The notes below the pieces were generated by a model, which was not told the origin of the DNA, ran no database searches, and saw only the letters and a program-made list of their open reading frames with translations. A DNA stretch of 54,646 nucleotides from JAZNQN01 sp045590195 (GTDB lineage: Bacteria > Bacillota > Clostridia > UMGS1883 > UMGS1540): contig JAZNQN010000054.1 of NCBI GenBank assembly GCA_045590195.1, forward strand, positions 1 through 54,646, given 5' to 3'. Below are positions 7,629-16,744 of the stretch, piece after piece (within the stretch, counting starts at the first letter, position 1; each line of letters opens with the position of its first letter). The position numbers and the translations under genes were made by a program.

Positions 7629-10256
7629 ATGGCAAAAAAATTCGTTTATCTGTTCAGCGAAGGCGACGCTTCAATGAGAAATTTGCTCGGCGGTAAAGGC
7701 GCTAACCTTGCTGAAATGACAAAGCTTGGTATGCCTGTTCCACAGGGCTTTACCGTATCAACAGAGGCTTGTACTCAGTATTATGATGACGGCAGAGTTA
7801 TTAACGACGATATTCAGAAAGAAATTTTTGAAAACATCGAAAAAATGGAAGCAGTAGTTGGTAAAAAATTCGGTGATCTTGAAAATCCTCTTCTCGTATC
7901 AGTTCGTAGTGGTGCAAGAGCATCAATGCCTGGTATGATGGATACAATACTTAACCTCGGTCTTAACGAAAAGGTTGTTGAAACAATTGCCGAAAAAAGC
8001 GGCAACCCACGTTGGGCTTGGGACTGCTACAGAAGATTTATTCAGATGTATTCTGACGTAGTTATGGAAGTTGGTAAGAAATACTTTGAAGAACTTATCG
8101 ACAAAATGAAAGAAGAAAAAGGCGTAGTGCAGGACGTTGACCTTACAGCTGACGACCTTAAAGAGCTTGCTACACAGTTTAAAGCTGAATACAAAAAAGC
8201 TATCGGCGCTGATTTCCCTGATGATCCTAAAGAACAGCTTATGGGCGCTATCAAAGCCGTTTTCCGTTCATGGGACAACCCCCGTGCAAACGTTTACCGT
8301 CGTGACAACGATATTCCTTATTCATGGGGTACAGCTGTTAACGTTCAGATGATGGCATTTGGTAACATGGGCGAAACATCCGGTACAGGTGTTGCATTTA
8401 CACGTGACCCTGCTACAGGCGAGAAAAAGCTTATGGGCGAATTCCTTATGAACGCACAGGGCGAAGACGTTGTTGCAGGTGTTAGAACACCACAGCACAT
8501 CGACCAGCTTAAAGAGGTTATGCCTGAAGTTTACGAGCAGTTCATCGGTATCTGCAATAAACTTGAAAGCCATTACCGCGATATGCAGGATATGGAATTC
8601 ACAATTGAAGATAAAAAACTTTATATGCTTCAGACAAGAAACGGTAAAAGAACAGCTCAGGCTGCTCTCAAAATCGCTTGTGACCTCGTTGATGAGGGTA
8701 TGATTTCTGAAAAAGAAGCAGTTTTAATGATTGACCCACGTAACCTTGACACACTCCTTCACCCACAGTTTGATGCAAAAGCTTTAAAAGCTGCAACACC
8801 TATCGGAAAAGGCCTTGGTGCATCTCCCGGTGCTGCTTGCGGTAAAGTTGTTTTCACAGCTGACGATGCAGTTGCTTGGAACGAAAAAGGCGAAAAAGTT
8901 GTTCTTGTTCGTCTTGAAACATCACCTGAGGATATTACAGGTATGAAAGCTGCACAGGGTATTTTAACTGTTCGTGGCGGTATGACTTCACACGCAGCCG
9001 TTGTTGCACGTGGTATGGGTACATGCTGTGTATCAGGTTGCGGCGAAATTAAAATGGATGAAGATAATAAGAAATTTGAACTTGCAGGTAAAGTATATAA
9101 TGAAGGCGACTGCATTTCAATTGATGGTTCAACAGGTAACATTTACGATGGCTTAATTCCAACAGTTGATGCTACAATTGCAGGCGAATTCGGCAGAATT
9201 ATGGCTTGGGCTGACAAATACAGAGTGCTCAAAGTTAGAACAAATGCTGATACTCCTGCAGATGCTAAAAAAGCAAGAGAACTCGGTGCTGAAGGTATTG
9301 GTCTTTGCCGTACAGAACATATGTTCTTTGAATCTGACAGAATTGCGGCATTCCGTGAAATGATTTGTGCTGATACAGTTGAAGAAAGAGAAACAGCACT
9401 TGCTAAAATTTTGCCAATTCAGCAGAAAGACTTTGAAGAGCTTTACGAAGCACTTGAAGGATGCCCTGTAACAATTCGTTTCCTCGATCCTCCGCTTCAT
9501 GAATTTGTTCCAACAGAAGAAGCTGATATCGAAGCACTCGCAAAAGCTCAGGGTAAATCAGTTGAAGCAATTAAAGCTATTATCGAAGGTTTACACGAAT
9601 TTAACCCAATGATGGGTCACCGTGGTTGCCGTCTTGCAGTAACATATCCTGAAATTGCTGCTATGCAGACAAGAGCGGTTATCCGTGCTGCTATCAATGT
9701 TAACAAAGCTCACGCTGACTGGAAACTGGTTCCTGAAATTATGATTCCTCTCGTAGGCGACATCAAAGAGCTTAAATATGTTAAAGAAGTAGTTGTAAAA
9801 GTTGCTGACGAAGAAATTGCGGCAGCAGGAAGCGACCTTAAATACGAAGTTGGTACAATGATTGAAATTCCAAGAGCTTGTCTTACAGCTGACGAAGTGG
9901 CTAAAGAGGCTGACTTCTTCTGCTTTGGTACTAACGACTTAACTCAGATGACATATGGCTTCTCAAGAGACGATGCAGGTAAGTTCCTTTCAGCTTACTA
10001 TGATACAAAAATCTTTGAGAACGATCCATTTGCTAAACTTGACCAGACAGGCGTTGGTAAGCTTATGGAAATGGCAATTAAACTTAGCAAACCTGTAAAC
10101 GGTAATCTCCACTACGGTATCTGTGGTGAGCACGGCGGCGATCCTACATCAGTAGAATTCTGCCACAAAATTGGTCTTAACTATGTTTCATGTTCACCAT
10201 TCCGTGTTCCGATTGCTCGTCTTGCAGCTGCTCAGGCAAAAATTAAAGAAGACTAA
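7629..10256 (+). CDS. ppdK: Pyruvate, phosphate dikinase
   Basis: An 875-residue full-length enzyme that interconverts pyruvate, ATP and phosphate with PEP, AMP and pyrophosphate. Domains run in the standard order: N-terminal ATP-grasp, central phosphohistidine domain (GGMTSHAAVVARG, His455) and C-terminal PEP/pyruvate TIM barrel (GNLHYGICGEHGGDP, catalytic Cys832). The histidine number coincides with that of the Clostridium symbiosum enzyme. In anaerobic Firmicutes this enzyme usually runs glycolytically or supplies PEP. The start has GGAGGAG just upstream. It is a single gene with its own terminator. Codon use is strongly biased, as expected for high expression. Confidence 0.97.
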   Translation: MAKKFVYLFSEGDASMRNLLGGKGANLAEMTKLGMPVPQGFTVSTEACTQYYDDGRVINDDIQKEIFENIEKMEAVVGKKFGDLENPLLVSVRSGARASMPGMMDTILNLGLNEKVVETIAEKSGNPRWAWDCYRRFIQMYSDVVMEVGKKYFEELIDKMKEEKGVVQDVDLTADDLKELATQFKAEYKKAIGADFPDDPKEQLMGAIKAVFRSWDNPRANVYRRDNDIPYSWGTAVNVQMMAFGNMGETSGTGVAFTRDPATGEKKLMGEFLMNAQGEDVVAGVRTPQHIDQLKEVMPEVYEQFIGICNKLESHYRDMQDMEFTIEDKKLYMLQTRNGKRTAQAALKIACDLVDEGMISEKEAVLMIDPRNLDTLLHPQFDAKALKAATPIGKGLGASPGAACGKVVFTADDAVAWNEKGEKVVLVRLETSPEDITGMKAAQGILTVRGGMTSHAAVVARGMGTCCVSGCGEIKMDEDNKKFELAGKVYNEGDCISIDGSTGNIYDGLIPTVDATIAGEFGRIMAWADKYRVLKVRTNADTPADAKKARELGAEGIGLCRTEHMFFESDRIAAFREMICADTVEERETALAKILPIQQKDFEELYEALEGCPVTIRFLDPPLHEFVPTEEADIEALAKAQGKSVEAIKAIIEGLHEFNPMMGHRGCRLAVTYPEIAAMQTRAVIRAAINVNKAHADWKLVPEIMIPLVGDIKELKYVKEVVVKVADEEIAAAGSDLKYEVGTMIEIPRACLTADEVAKEADFFCFGTNDLTQMTYGFSRDDAGKFLSAYYDTKIFENDPFAKLDQTGVGKLMEMAIKLSKPVNGNLHYGICGEHGGDPTSVEFCHKIGLNYVSCSPFRVPIARLAAAQAKIKED

Positions 10257-10277
10257 TTAAAAGCTTAACAAAAAATG

Positions 10278-10313
10278 CGACCTTGCAGAAGAAATTCTGC
10301 AGGGTCGTTTTTT
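10278..10313 (+). terminator. Terminator of ppdK
   Basis: The stem CGACCTTGCAGAA / TTCTGCAGGGTCG is followed by six T residues, about 20 bp after the ppdK stop codon. Confidence 0.85.
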
Positions 10314-10360
10314 GTGCCTTGAAAAAATATCGTCAAAATGCTCAAATTTATCCCAAAATA

Positions 10361-10389
10361 TTGACTTTTTTAAAATTTTATATTATAAT
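10361..10389 (+). promoter_or_regulatory. Promoter of the TetR-type regulator
   Basis: TTGACT (10361-10366) and TATAAT (10384-10389) are 17 bp apart. Between the promoter and the start codon lies an imperfect inverted repeat (GTATGACCT ... AGGTGGTATAC) that overlaps the ribosome site and could be an operator; that is inference. Confidence 0.7.
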
Positions 10390-10427
10390 TCGGGTATGAC
10401 CTAAATTTGTACGAGGTGGTATACAAA

Positions 10428-11111
10428 ATGATAAACAGTATCGTGGAGAGAAACCGTTTTTCTTCTCCTATAACAAAAACAGAAAAAATAATATTACAAT
10501 CGGCAATACGATTGTTTTTAGAAAATGGCTATTCCAAAACAACAATAAGGGCAATCAGTGACGATTGCGGACTAAGGCAGGGAACAATTGCATATCATTT
10601 TCATGCAAAGGAAGATATGCTTTATTATCTCATACAGGCACTTACCGAGTTTCACGGCGGCATAATTGATAACAGCCTTGAAAATACAAAAGATATTTTG
10701 TATTCCTATGCGGCAGAAATTGCAATACAAATTGCCCTGTGTGAGGAAAACCCAAAGGCCTGGGATTTATATTACAGCGCATATTCACAGTTTAAAACCT
10801 TTGAGCTTATAAAAAACTGGGCGGCAAAGGAGCATAGTATGCTTTTTGCCAAAAGACTTCCCACTTGGAAAGAAAGCGATTTTGCTGAAAAAGAGCATAT
10901 TGCAAGCGGCATTGAACTGGCAGTTTTCTATGCCCCCTGTGACAGATATTTTACTCTCGAAAAGAAAATATCACTTACCCTTGACAGTATGATGCTTTTA
11001 TATAATGTATCTGAAGAAGAACGAAAACAAACAATAGAAAAAATACTTAAACTTGACTATGTGAAAATAGGAAAAGAAATGTTTGAAAAGTTTATTAAGA
11101 AATTAGATTAG
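10428..11111 (+). CDS. TetR-family transcriptional regulator
   Basis: The start chosen is ATG 10428, because GAGGTGG lies about 10 bp upstream; a TTG at 10407 would precede the ribosome site. The 227-residue product has an N-terminal TetR helix-turn-helix, with FLENGYSKTTIRAISDDCG followed by GTIAYHFHAKEDML as the recognition part, and a helical ligand-binding C-terminal domain. It lies 38 bp before the large secreted repeat protein on the same strand and may control that gene or itself. No ligand can be inferred. Confidence 0.88.
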   Translation: MINSIVERNRFSSPITKTEKIILQSAIRLFLENGYSKTTIRAISDDCGLRQGTIAYHFHAKEDMLYYLIQALTEFHGGIIDNSLENTKDILYSYAAEIAIQIALCEENPKAWDLYYSAYSQFKTFELIKNWAAKEHSMLFAKRLPTWKESDFAEKEHIASGIELAVFYAPCDRYFTLEKKISLTLDSMMLLYNVSEEERKQTIEKILKLDYVKIGKEMFEKFIKKLD

Positions 11112-11149
11112 AAATAATTGAGCATTTATTAAAGGAAAGGACGGTAATA

Positions 11150-14100
11150 ATGAAAAAAATATTTCGCAAATTAACAGCGTGGATATTAACCGCTTCTATA
11201 CTGATAACATTTGTACCCGGTTTTACATTTTCGGCATTTGCATCGGGTAGTGTTTATAATTTTAGCAACACACCGGAAAGGCTTTATATAAGCAGCAGTA
11301 ACCTCAGCACATATAACGGTGCTACCATTACAGGTGAGTGGACATGGGAATATGAAAGCTACGGCTCACTTGAAGACCTTTTGGTTATAGATGGGGTAGA
11401 GGTTAACCTTACTATATGCGACCTTGCCCTGGCTTCCAGTTCCCAGTTCAAAAGTAATAACTGCCCTTCTCCTGTTGAACTTAGAAACGGGGCAACACTG
11501 AATTTGACTGTAATGGGCGATAACACTTTGGTGGCGGGCAGTTGCACAGCAGGAATTCATGTGCCCGAAGGCTGTACCTTAAATATTACCGCTGCCAGCA
11601 CCGGTAAACTTACAGTTAAAGGCGGCAACGGGTACGGTGGCGGCGCAGGCATCGGCGCAGACGGCAATGGAGCGCTTGCTGACAGCGAGACTGATATTGG
11701 CGAAACCCAGACATGTGGCACAATTAACATTGCAGGCGGTACCATTGACGCCAGCGGCGGTATCTTTTTAGTTGCAGGGATGATGTCGTTAGGCGGCGCA
11801 GGGATAGGAGGCACATCGTCAGGAGAGGGAAGTGTTTCAAGCACCGGCAGAATAACAATCAGTGGCGGCAATGTTACTGCCACCGGTGGCAGCGGCGCTG
11901 CAGGTATTGGTGGCGGTGATTGCGGTTATGTAGAGAGTATTTCCATTACCGGCGGCACAGTAAAGGCTAAGGCTTCACACGGCGCTGCCATTGGCGCAGG
12001 TACGGATAGCAATACCAGCAAAGATGTTGCCTGTGGTGACAGTATGAAAATTTCTATTACGGGAGGCAGCGTTACTTCTGACGGCAACATTGGCTATGGT
12101 GAAGTTGTTTCCGGCAATAGTATGACAGGTGGAAGTATACTCATTGGCGCCGATGCATCAATGGTTATAACTGACGGCCATAAGATTGATCACGGCGATG
12201 CAGTAAATTACGCCATTATTCCCGTTGCCTTAAATGTTTACGACGGACGACTGACTGATGATGCAGCTGAGGTAAACGTAGAGGCCGCCCAAAATGGAAC
12301 CCGCATTGGCGGCGCAAAGGCAGAGGTGGCTGTCAGCAACTATCACGGCAAAGGCAATTTTAACTTTATTGTATCTGCCGAAAGTTACGCCATTGCCACA
12401 GATTTCACAGCTTATGCAGACGGGTTTGCGGCATCTACGGAAAAAGCTGCTTTACTGAGTAGCGATGGCATTACAGTAAACTGCGGCAAGCAGCTCTATC
12501 CTGTAACACTTATATTTTTAGATGATAATAAATTCAGAAATGCGGAAAATAACTATGAGGCAACCGCTAGGGTTACAACTGAAGATGGCAGTGTTCCCGG
12601 TGGCGGTGCCATTATGAAAACCTTGCCTTCAAATATTGAATTTCACTCCGCTTCAATGGGTACTATGGTAGTTTGGTTGGCGGAGGGTACATATGATATA
12701 AGCGTTACCTCTGCCGAGTTTAATAACGGTGCACCTATGAATGGAAATATCACCGTTTCCGGCAGTGGAAATCTGAATTTACTTGACAATTCCAGTGCAG
12801 ATATTCTTGGCGAACTTGATTTAAGCTATGGCCCTATCAGGTTTTATAAGGAGAACAACTCATACAAAGTAGATTATTATAAATTAAACGCAAAAAATCC
12901 GACTAAAGCCACAGTTCTTGCTACTGCCCCATTTGTGGTAACGCAAAGCGGCGCCGCAACGACAAACACCATTATAGTAGAAAGCTGGGGCGACAGCGTT
13001 CCCCTTAATCTTACTATCGACGGGCTTAATATTGAAACAGAACTACCTCTTGATAAGGCCAATAATGCCGGTCTCATTGATATTAATAGCTCGGCGGTTA
13101 AATTAAATTTGTCGGGCAGTTCCAAATTAGTTTCAAAACGCAATATAAATTGGGAGGTTACTGCCGCTATTATCAGCGTGGACCCAGGCTCCGGCCTTAC
13201 CATCGACGGCAGCGGCAGCCTGACCGTTAACACAAAAGGTTATAGTGCGGCAATCGGCGGCGACTACGATAGCGGCCTTGGCAAAATTACTATAAATGGC
13301 GGCACAGTAACTGCTATAAATAACGGCACCGGCTCGGCCATAGGCGCAGGCATCGGTAAAGCTGCCTATTATGCGGAGATTATTGTAAACGGAGGCAAGG
13401 TAACGGCTCAGAGTGGCAACAATGGAGAAAATGTGGCTATTGGTGGGGCAAGTTCAGAGGAACAAGGTGCGAACACCACCATTACAATCAACGGTGGAGA
13501 AGTTGATGCTATGGGCATTATCGGCGCTGAAAACAAGGCGGCCACAGTAATCATAACCGGCGGCAGGGTATCCGCTACCGCTGAAAATACAACAGCCGTC
13601 ATCGGTAGTTATGCTGATACCGGGGTGGAGGACAGAAGTGTTTCTGTTACTATCAGCGGCGGCACAGTTACTGCAGTGAATACAGGAACCGGCCCTGCCA
13701 TTGGTGGCAGAGGAATAAGCGAGATATACAAGGTTGCAACGAATAAAACAGCAGGAAGCGTTACCATAACCGGCGGCACGGTTACAGCTACCAATAACAG
13801 CGAAAATGCCGCCACCATCGGCGCTGATAATGGTAGTTATTACAACAGAACAAATGTTATTATAAGCGGCGGAAGAGTAAATGCCACTAACAATATGGCA
13901 GGTGGCGTAGCTATCGGCGGTGGCAAATATGATTCTGAAAAATATGCTTATACCGATGTTACTATAAATGGTGGTACTGTTGTGGCTGATGGTATCATAG
14001 GCTCTATGGCGAAAACATCCACTAAGTATGCAAACGTTAAGTTTGGCGGCGGCAGCATTAATGGCCAGGTGTGGGCTTATAGCAGCGAAACTGACAATGT

Positions 14101-16162
14101 TGGAGCTACTAACGGCACAAAACCCGTATATATGATTACCGCCAATCTGAGCAGGAGAGTGGGGCCGGATAAAAAGCTTGAAACGGCCTCGATTACAGGC
14201 AATAGTGGATATGGCTTTACCGATGTTTATACTGATGCAAGCGGAAAAATATACCTTTGGCTGCCTGATGAAGCGGACAATGCGGGAAATACTAAGGCTA
14301 CATTTAATGACAGGGAATACACAGGAAATGTATTAACAGGCAATAATGGCACATTCGCTATCGACGGGCTTGTTCCAACCGTTACAGCGCCCTTGGCAAA
14401 TTCACTTACTTATAACGGCGCTGAACTACCCCTTGTTACTGCAGGCTCTGCTGTTGGCGGCACTATGATATATAGCCTTGATAATGAAACTTATAGCGCA
14501 GAAGTTCCCACAAAAACCAATGCAGGTACATATACGGTTTATTACGAGGTTTTAGGCGATGACGGCTATGGGGATGTAGCCGCAAGCTCTGTAGAGGTAA
14601 CAATTTTGCCGAAAGTTGTTACAAATCCTACTTTTGATGGCCTTGTTACATCACATTATTATACAGAAGATGAGATTAAACCCACATTTACCTTAAAAGA
14701 CGGCGATGTTACTATTTCTGAAAGTGAATATTCCGTTTCTTATTCCGATAATGTAAATGTTGGCGAAGCAACAATAACTGTTACCGACAAAGAAAACGGC
14801 AACTACAATATAAGCGGCAGCGCAAAGTTTACTATTGTAGAGCACACTCATTCATTTGAAAACGGCATCTGTTATTGTGGCAGGTATGCAAAACCTGAGA
14901 TTAAAGATGGCTACTACCAAATTGAAAACGCAGGTCAGCTTTTCTGGTTTGTAAACCACATAAACACCGTAAACGGAGCGGCAAATGCAGCTCTCACGGC
15001 AGATATTAACCTTGAAGGAAAACCCTGGACGCCTATAGGCCAGACAGGTGAACAAAGCAACAACTTCTGCGGCCACTTTGACGGACAAAGCCATACCATT
15101 ACAGGACTGTACGTTGAAGGCGAAAGGGCCGGCCTTGGCTTTTTCGGAGAAGTTCGTCTTGGTACCGTAGAAAACTTCACAATTTACGGCGATGTAAAGC
15201 TTAACGGTAAAAATAGCTGCGTTGGTGGTGTTATCGGCTCGGCGTCAGGTGCAAGCGCAGATGCTCCTGACCATAACGGTGCAACAATCAGAAACATAAC
15301 ATCTTATGTAAATGTAACCCTTGGCGAAGGCTCTCACGGCTCAAGCTATGTTGGCGGCTTTATAGGCTACGCAAACCACGAAACACTTATCGAAAACTGC
15401 TCATGGTACGGCACACTCGACCTTGGCCCTTACCGTGCAGACAGCGGTGTTGGCGGTCTTGTGGGACGACTTTATGATAAATCCTCTGTGACAATTCGAA
15501 ACTGCGCCGCTTACGGCACTATAAAGACCTCATACAATGGTCAAGCCACAATTTATATCGGCGGACTGTTGTCTTTAAGCGCAGACGGTGCAAACACGAC
15601 TCTCGAAAACAACCTCTGGGCAGGAACAATTGTAGATGAAACCGACAATGCGCATATCTCCGCTTTCGGTACGTTAAATGGCGAAGAAAGCATAGAAAAC
15701 TGCTATGCATTGGGTTCTGCACCTTATATTACAACCGAAAATAAATATACCGGCGGAATTGAAACCATTACGAAAGAACAGCTTGCTTCTGGCGAAGCAT
15801 CTTATCTTCTCGGCACTGCCTGGGGACAGGATTTATCGAAGGAAAATTCAACTCCTGTACTTGGAGGTGCAAATGTGTATAAATATATAAGCGGCTATTC
15901 AAATGAACTTAAGTTCGGCTTTGCCGATTATAAAGATAATGTTGCAATATTTAATATCCCTGTGGCAGGTAAGTATTCATTGATTTTTGCCGACTATGAG
16001 GGCAAAAAATTAAATGATATTGATATTGTAACCGTTACCGTAACTGATGAAACTGTTGGGAAAATAACAAAGGCAAGCGAAAAAGGCGTTAATATAGGTT
16101 CGGGAGATAAAATTATGCTTTGGCAGGATATGACAAATTGGTTTGCATATATTGCGGAGTAA
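11150..16162 (+). CDS. Large secreted repeat protein (beta-helix, MBG and GLUG domains)
   Basis: A 1670-residue protein. Residues 1-32 form a signal peptide with an AFA-type cleavage site. Two blocks (about 144-330 and 677-970) repeat the pattern 'ITISGGTVTATN..GAAIGGG', typical of right-handed beta-helix or carbohydrate-binding repeat regions. Then come an MBG-like domain (about 1078-1155), a second beta-sandwich (about 1157-1232), a His/Cys-containing linker (HTHSFENGICYCG), and GLUG-type repeats (FDGQSHTITGLYVEGE... about 1275-1525). The C-terminus has no LPXTG motif, SLH repeat or obvious membrane helix, so how it is held at the surface is unclear. It is likely an adhesin or glycan-binding surface protein. 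It lies directly behind a TetR gene. Codon use is more GC-rich and Gly/Thr-rich than its neighbours, partly a result of composition. Confidence 0.8.
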   Translation: MKKIFRKLTAWILTASILITFVPGFTFSAFASGSVYNFSNTPERLYISSSNLSTYNGATITGEWTWEYESYGSLEDLLVIDGVEVNLTICDLALASSSQFKSNNCPSPVELRNGATLNLTVMGDNTLVAGSCTAGIHVPEGCTLNITAASTGKLTVKGGNGYGGGAGIGADGNGALADSETDIGETQTCGTINIAGGTIDASGGIFLVAGMMSLGGAGIGGTSSGEGSVSSTGRITISGGNVTATGGSGAAGIGGGDCGYVESISITGGTVKAKASHGAAIGAGTDSNTSKDVACGDSMKISITGGSVTSDGNIGYGEVVSGNSMTGGSILIGADASMVITDGHKIDHGDAVNYAIIPVALNVYDGRLTDDAAEVNVEAAQNGTRIGGAKAEVAVSNYHGKGNFNFIVSAESYAIATDFTAYADGFAASTEKAALLSSDGITVNCGKQLYPVTLIFLDDNKFRNAENNYEATARVTTEDGSVPGGGAIMKTLPSNIEFHSASMGTMVVWLAEGTYDISVTSAEFNNGAPMNGNITVSGSGNLNLLDNSSADILGELDLSYGPIRFYKENNSYKVDYYKLNAKNPTKATVLATAPFVVTQSGAATTNTIIVESWGDSVPLNLTIDGLNIETELPLDKANNAGLIDINSSAVKLNLSGSSKLVSKRNINWEVTAAIISVDPGSGLTIDGSGSLTVNTKGYSAAIGGDYDSGLGKITINGGTVTAINNGTGSAIGAGIGKAAYYAEIIVNGGKVTAQSGNNGENVAIGGASSEEQGANTTITINGGEVDAMGIIGAENKAATVIITGGRVSATAENTTAVIGSYADTGVEDRSVSVTISGGTVTAVNTGTGPAIGGRGISEIYKVATNKTAGSVTITGGTVTATNNSENAATIGADNGSYYNRTNVIISGGRVNATNNMAGGVAIGGGKYDSEKYAYTDVTINGGTVVADGIIGSMAKTSTKYANVKFGGGSINGQVWAYSSETDNVGATNGTKPVYMITANLSRRVGPDKKLETASITGNSGYGFTDVYTDASGKIYLWLPDEADNAGNTKATFNDREYTGNVLTGNNGTFAIDGLVPTVTAPLANSLTYNGAELPLVTAGSAVGGTMIYSLDNETYSAEVPTKTNAGTYTVYYEVLGDDGYGDVAASSVEVTILPKVVTNPTFDGLVTSHYYTEDEIKPTFTLKDGDVTISESEYSVSYSDNVNVGEATITVTDKENGNYNISGSAKFTIVEHTHSFENGICYCGRYAKPEIKDGYYQIENAGQLFWFVNHINTVNGAANAALTADINLEGKPWTPIGQTGEQSNNFCGHFDGQSHTITGLYVEGERAGLGFFGEVRLGTVENFTIYGDVKLNGKNSCVGGVIGSASGASADAPDHNGATIRNITSYVNVTLGEGSHGSSYVGGFIGYANHETLIENCSWYGTLDLGPYRADSGVGGLVGRLYDKSSVTIRNCAAYGTIKTSYNGQATIYIGGLLSLSADGANTTLENNLWAGTIVDETDNAHISAFGTLNGEESIENCYALGSAPYITTENKYTGGIETITKEQLASGEASYLLGTAWGQDLSKENSTPVLGGANVYKYISGYSNELKFGFADYKDNVAIFNIPVAGKYSLIFADYEGKKLNDIDIVTVTVTDETVGKITKASEKGVNIGSGDKIMLWQDMTNWFAYIAE

Positions 16163-16192
16163 TAGAAATAATAAGGAAAAATAATTTTATGC

Positions 16193-16221
16193 TTGACACA
16201 CAGCGCCTTATATGGTAAAAT
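16193..16221 (+). promoter_or_regulatory. Promoter of rpsO
   Basis: TTGACA (16193-16198) and TAAAAT (16216-16221) with 17 bp between them, an excellent match to a housekeeping promoter, about 105 bp before rpsO. Confidence 0.8.
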
Positions 16222-16228
16222 ATTTCAT

Positions 16229-16310
16229 GCTGAGGTTTTGTGGCCTCAATCCGGCGGCAAGGTTTTTGGAATCACCAACCCTTTACTTTGCGCAGGGAGA
16301 TTAAAATTTT
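16229..16310 (+). promoter_or_regulatory. Probable S15 autoregulatory leader
   Basis: The untranslated leader has a hairpin TGAGG/CCTCA at 16231-16248, a segment with GGTTTTTGG and CCAACC arms, and CCCT/AGGG arms just before the ribosome site AGGAGGTGA. S15 represses its own translation by binding such leaders in many bacteria. That this one does so is inferred from position and structure, not from a family match. Confidence 0.5.
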
Positions 16311-16324
16311 AGGAGGTGAAAATC

Positions 16325-16585
16325 ATGTTGGCACCAAAATCAGAAGTTATCGAAGCTAATAAGCTTCACGATGGTGATACTGGTTCCCCCGAAGTGCAGA
16401 TCGCTCTTCTTACAAACAGAATCAATCACTTAAACGAACATCTTAAAATCCATAAGAAAGACCATCACTCAAGACGTGGCCTTTTGAAAATGGTAGGTGC
16501 GAGACGTGGTCTTTTGAACTATCTTATGAAGATAGACATTGAAAGATACCGTGCTATCGTAGCAAAACTCAACCTTAGAAAGTAG
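16325..16585 (+). CDS. rpsO: 30S ribosomal protein S15
   Basis: An 86-residue small-subunit protein that binds 16S rRNA early in assembly. The signature GDTGSPEVQIALLTNRINHL and the run HKKDHHSRRGLLKMVGARR are diagnostic. The start is ATG 16325, because AGGAGGTGA sits 5 bp upstream; a GTG at 16316 would overlap the ribosome site. Gene order rpsO-pnp-M16 protease is the usual Firmicute arrangement. Confidence 0.97.
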   Translation: MLAPKSEVIEANKLHDGDTGSPEVQIALLTNRINHLNEHLKIHKKDHHSRRGLLKMVGARRGLLNYLMKIDIERYRAIVAKLNLRK

Positions 16586-16592
16586 TCGAATT

Positions 16593-16633
16593 AGGCGGAG
16601 CGGCAATTTTGCTGCTTCGCCTGACGAGTTTTT
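16593..16633 (+). terminator. Hairpin after rpsO
   Basis: The stem AGGCGGAGC / GCTTCGCCT with inner GC pairs is followed, after six bases, by five T residues. The T-run is offset from the stem, so this may be a partial terminator or an mRNA-stabilising hairpin rather than a full stop. Confidence 0.5.
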
Positions 16634-16643
16634 ACAAAACTAA

Positions 16644-16729
16644 AGCTTCGGTGCTTTTAGCGTTTACATCTGCCCTTGAATTTTCGAGGATAAATGTAAG
16701 TGCTAAGAGCCGAAAGCTAAATTTTTTTA
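16644..16729 (+). promoter_or_regulatory. Long imperfect hairpin with T-run before pnp
   Basis: The arms 16644-16669 (AGCTTCGGTGCTTTTAGC...) and 16694-16718 (...GTGCTAAGAGCCGAAAGCT) pair along about 25 bp with G-U pairs and small bulges, followed by seven T residues. The pnp ribosome site GGAGG comes right after at 16732. It could be an attenuating terminator or an RNase III-type processing hairpin like that known upstream of pnp in enterobacteria. Confidence 0.6.
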
Positions 16730-16744
16730 ATGGAGGTTTTTAGT

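Noticed and set aside
10398..10427. TTG 10407 as start of the TetR gene
   Set aside because: GAGGTGG is between this codon and ATG 10428 and is correctly spaced only for the latter.
11359..13818. Long open frames on the minus strand inside the 1670-residue gene
   Set aside because: They are shadows caused by GC-rich Gly/Thr repeat codons, with no ribosome sites and low-complexity products.
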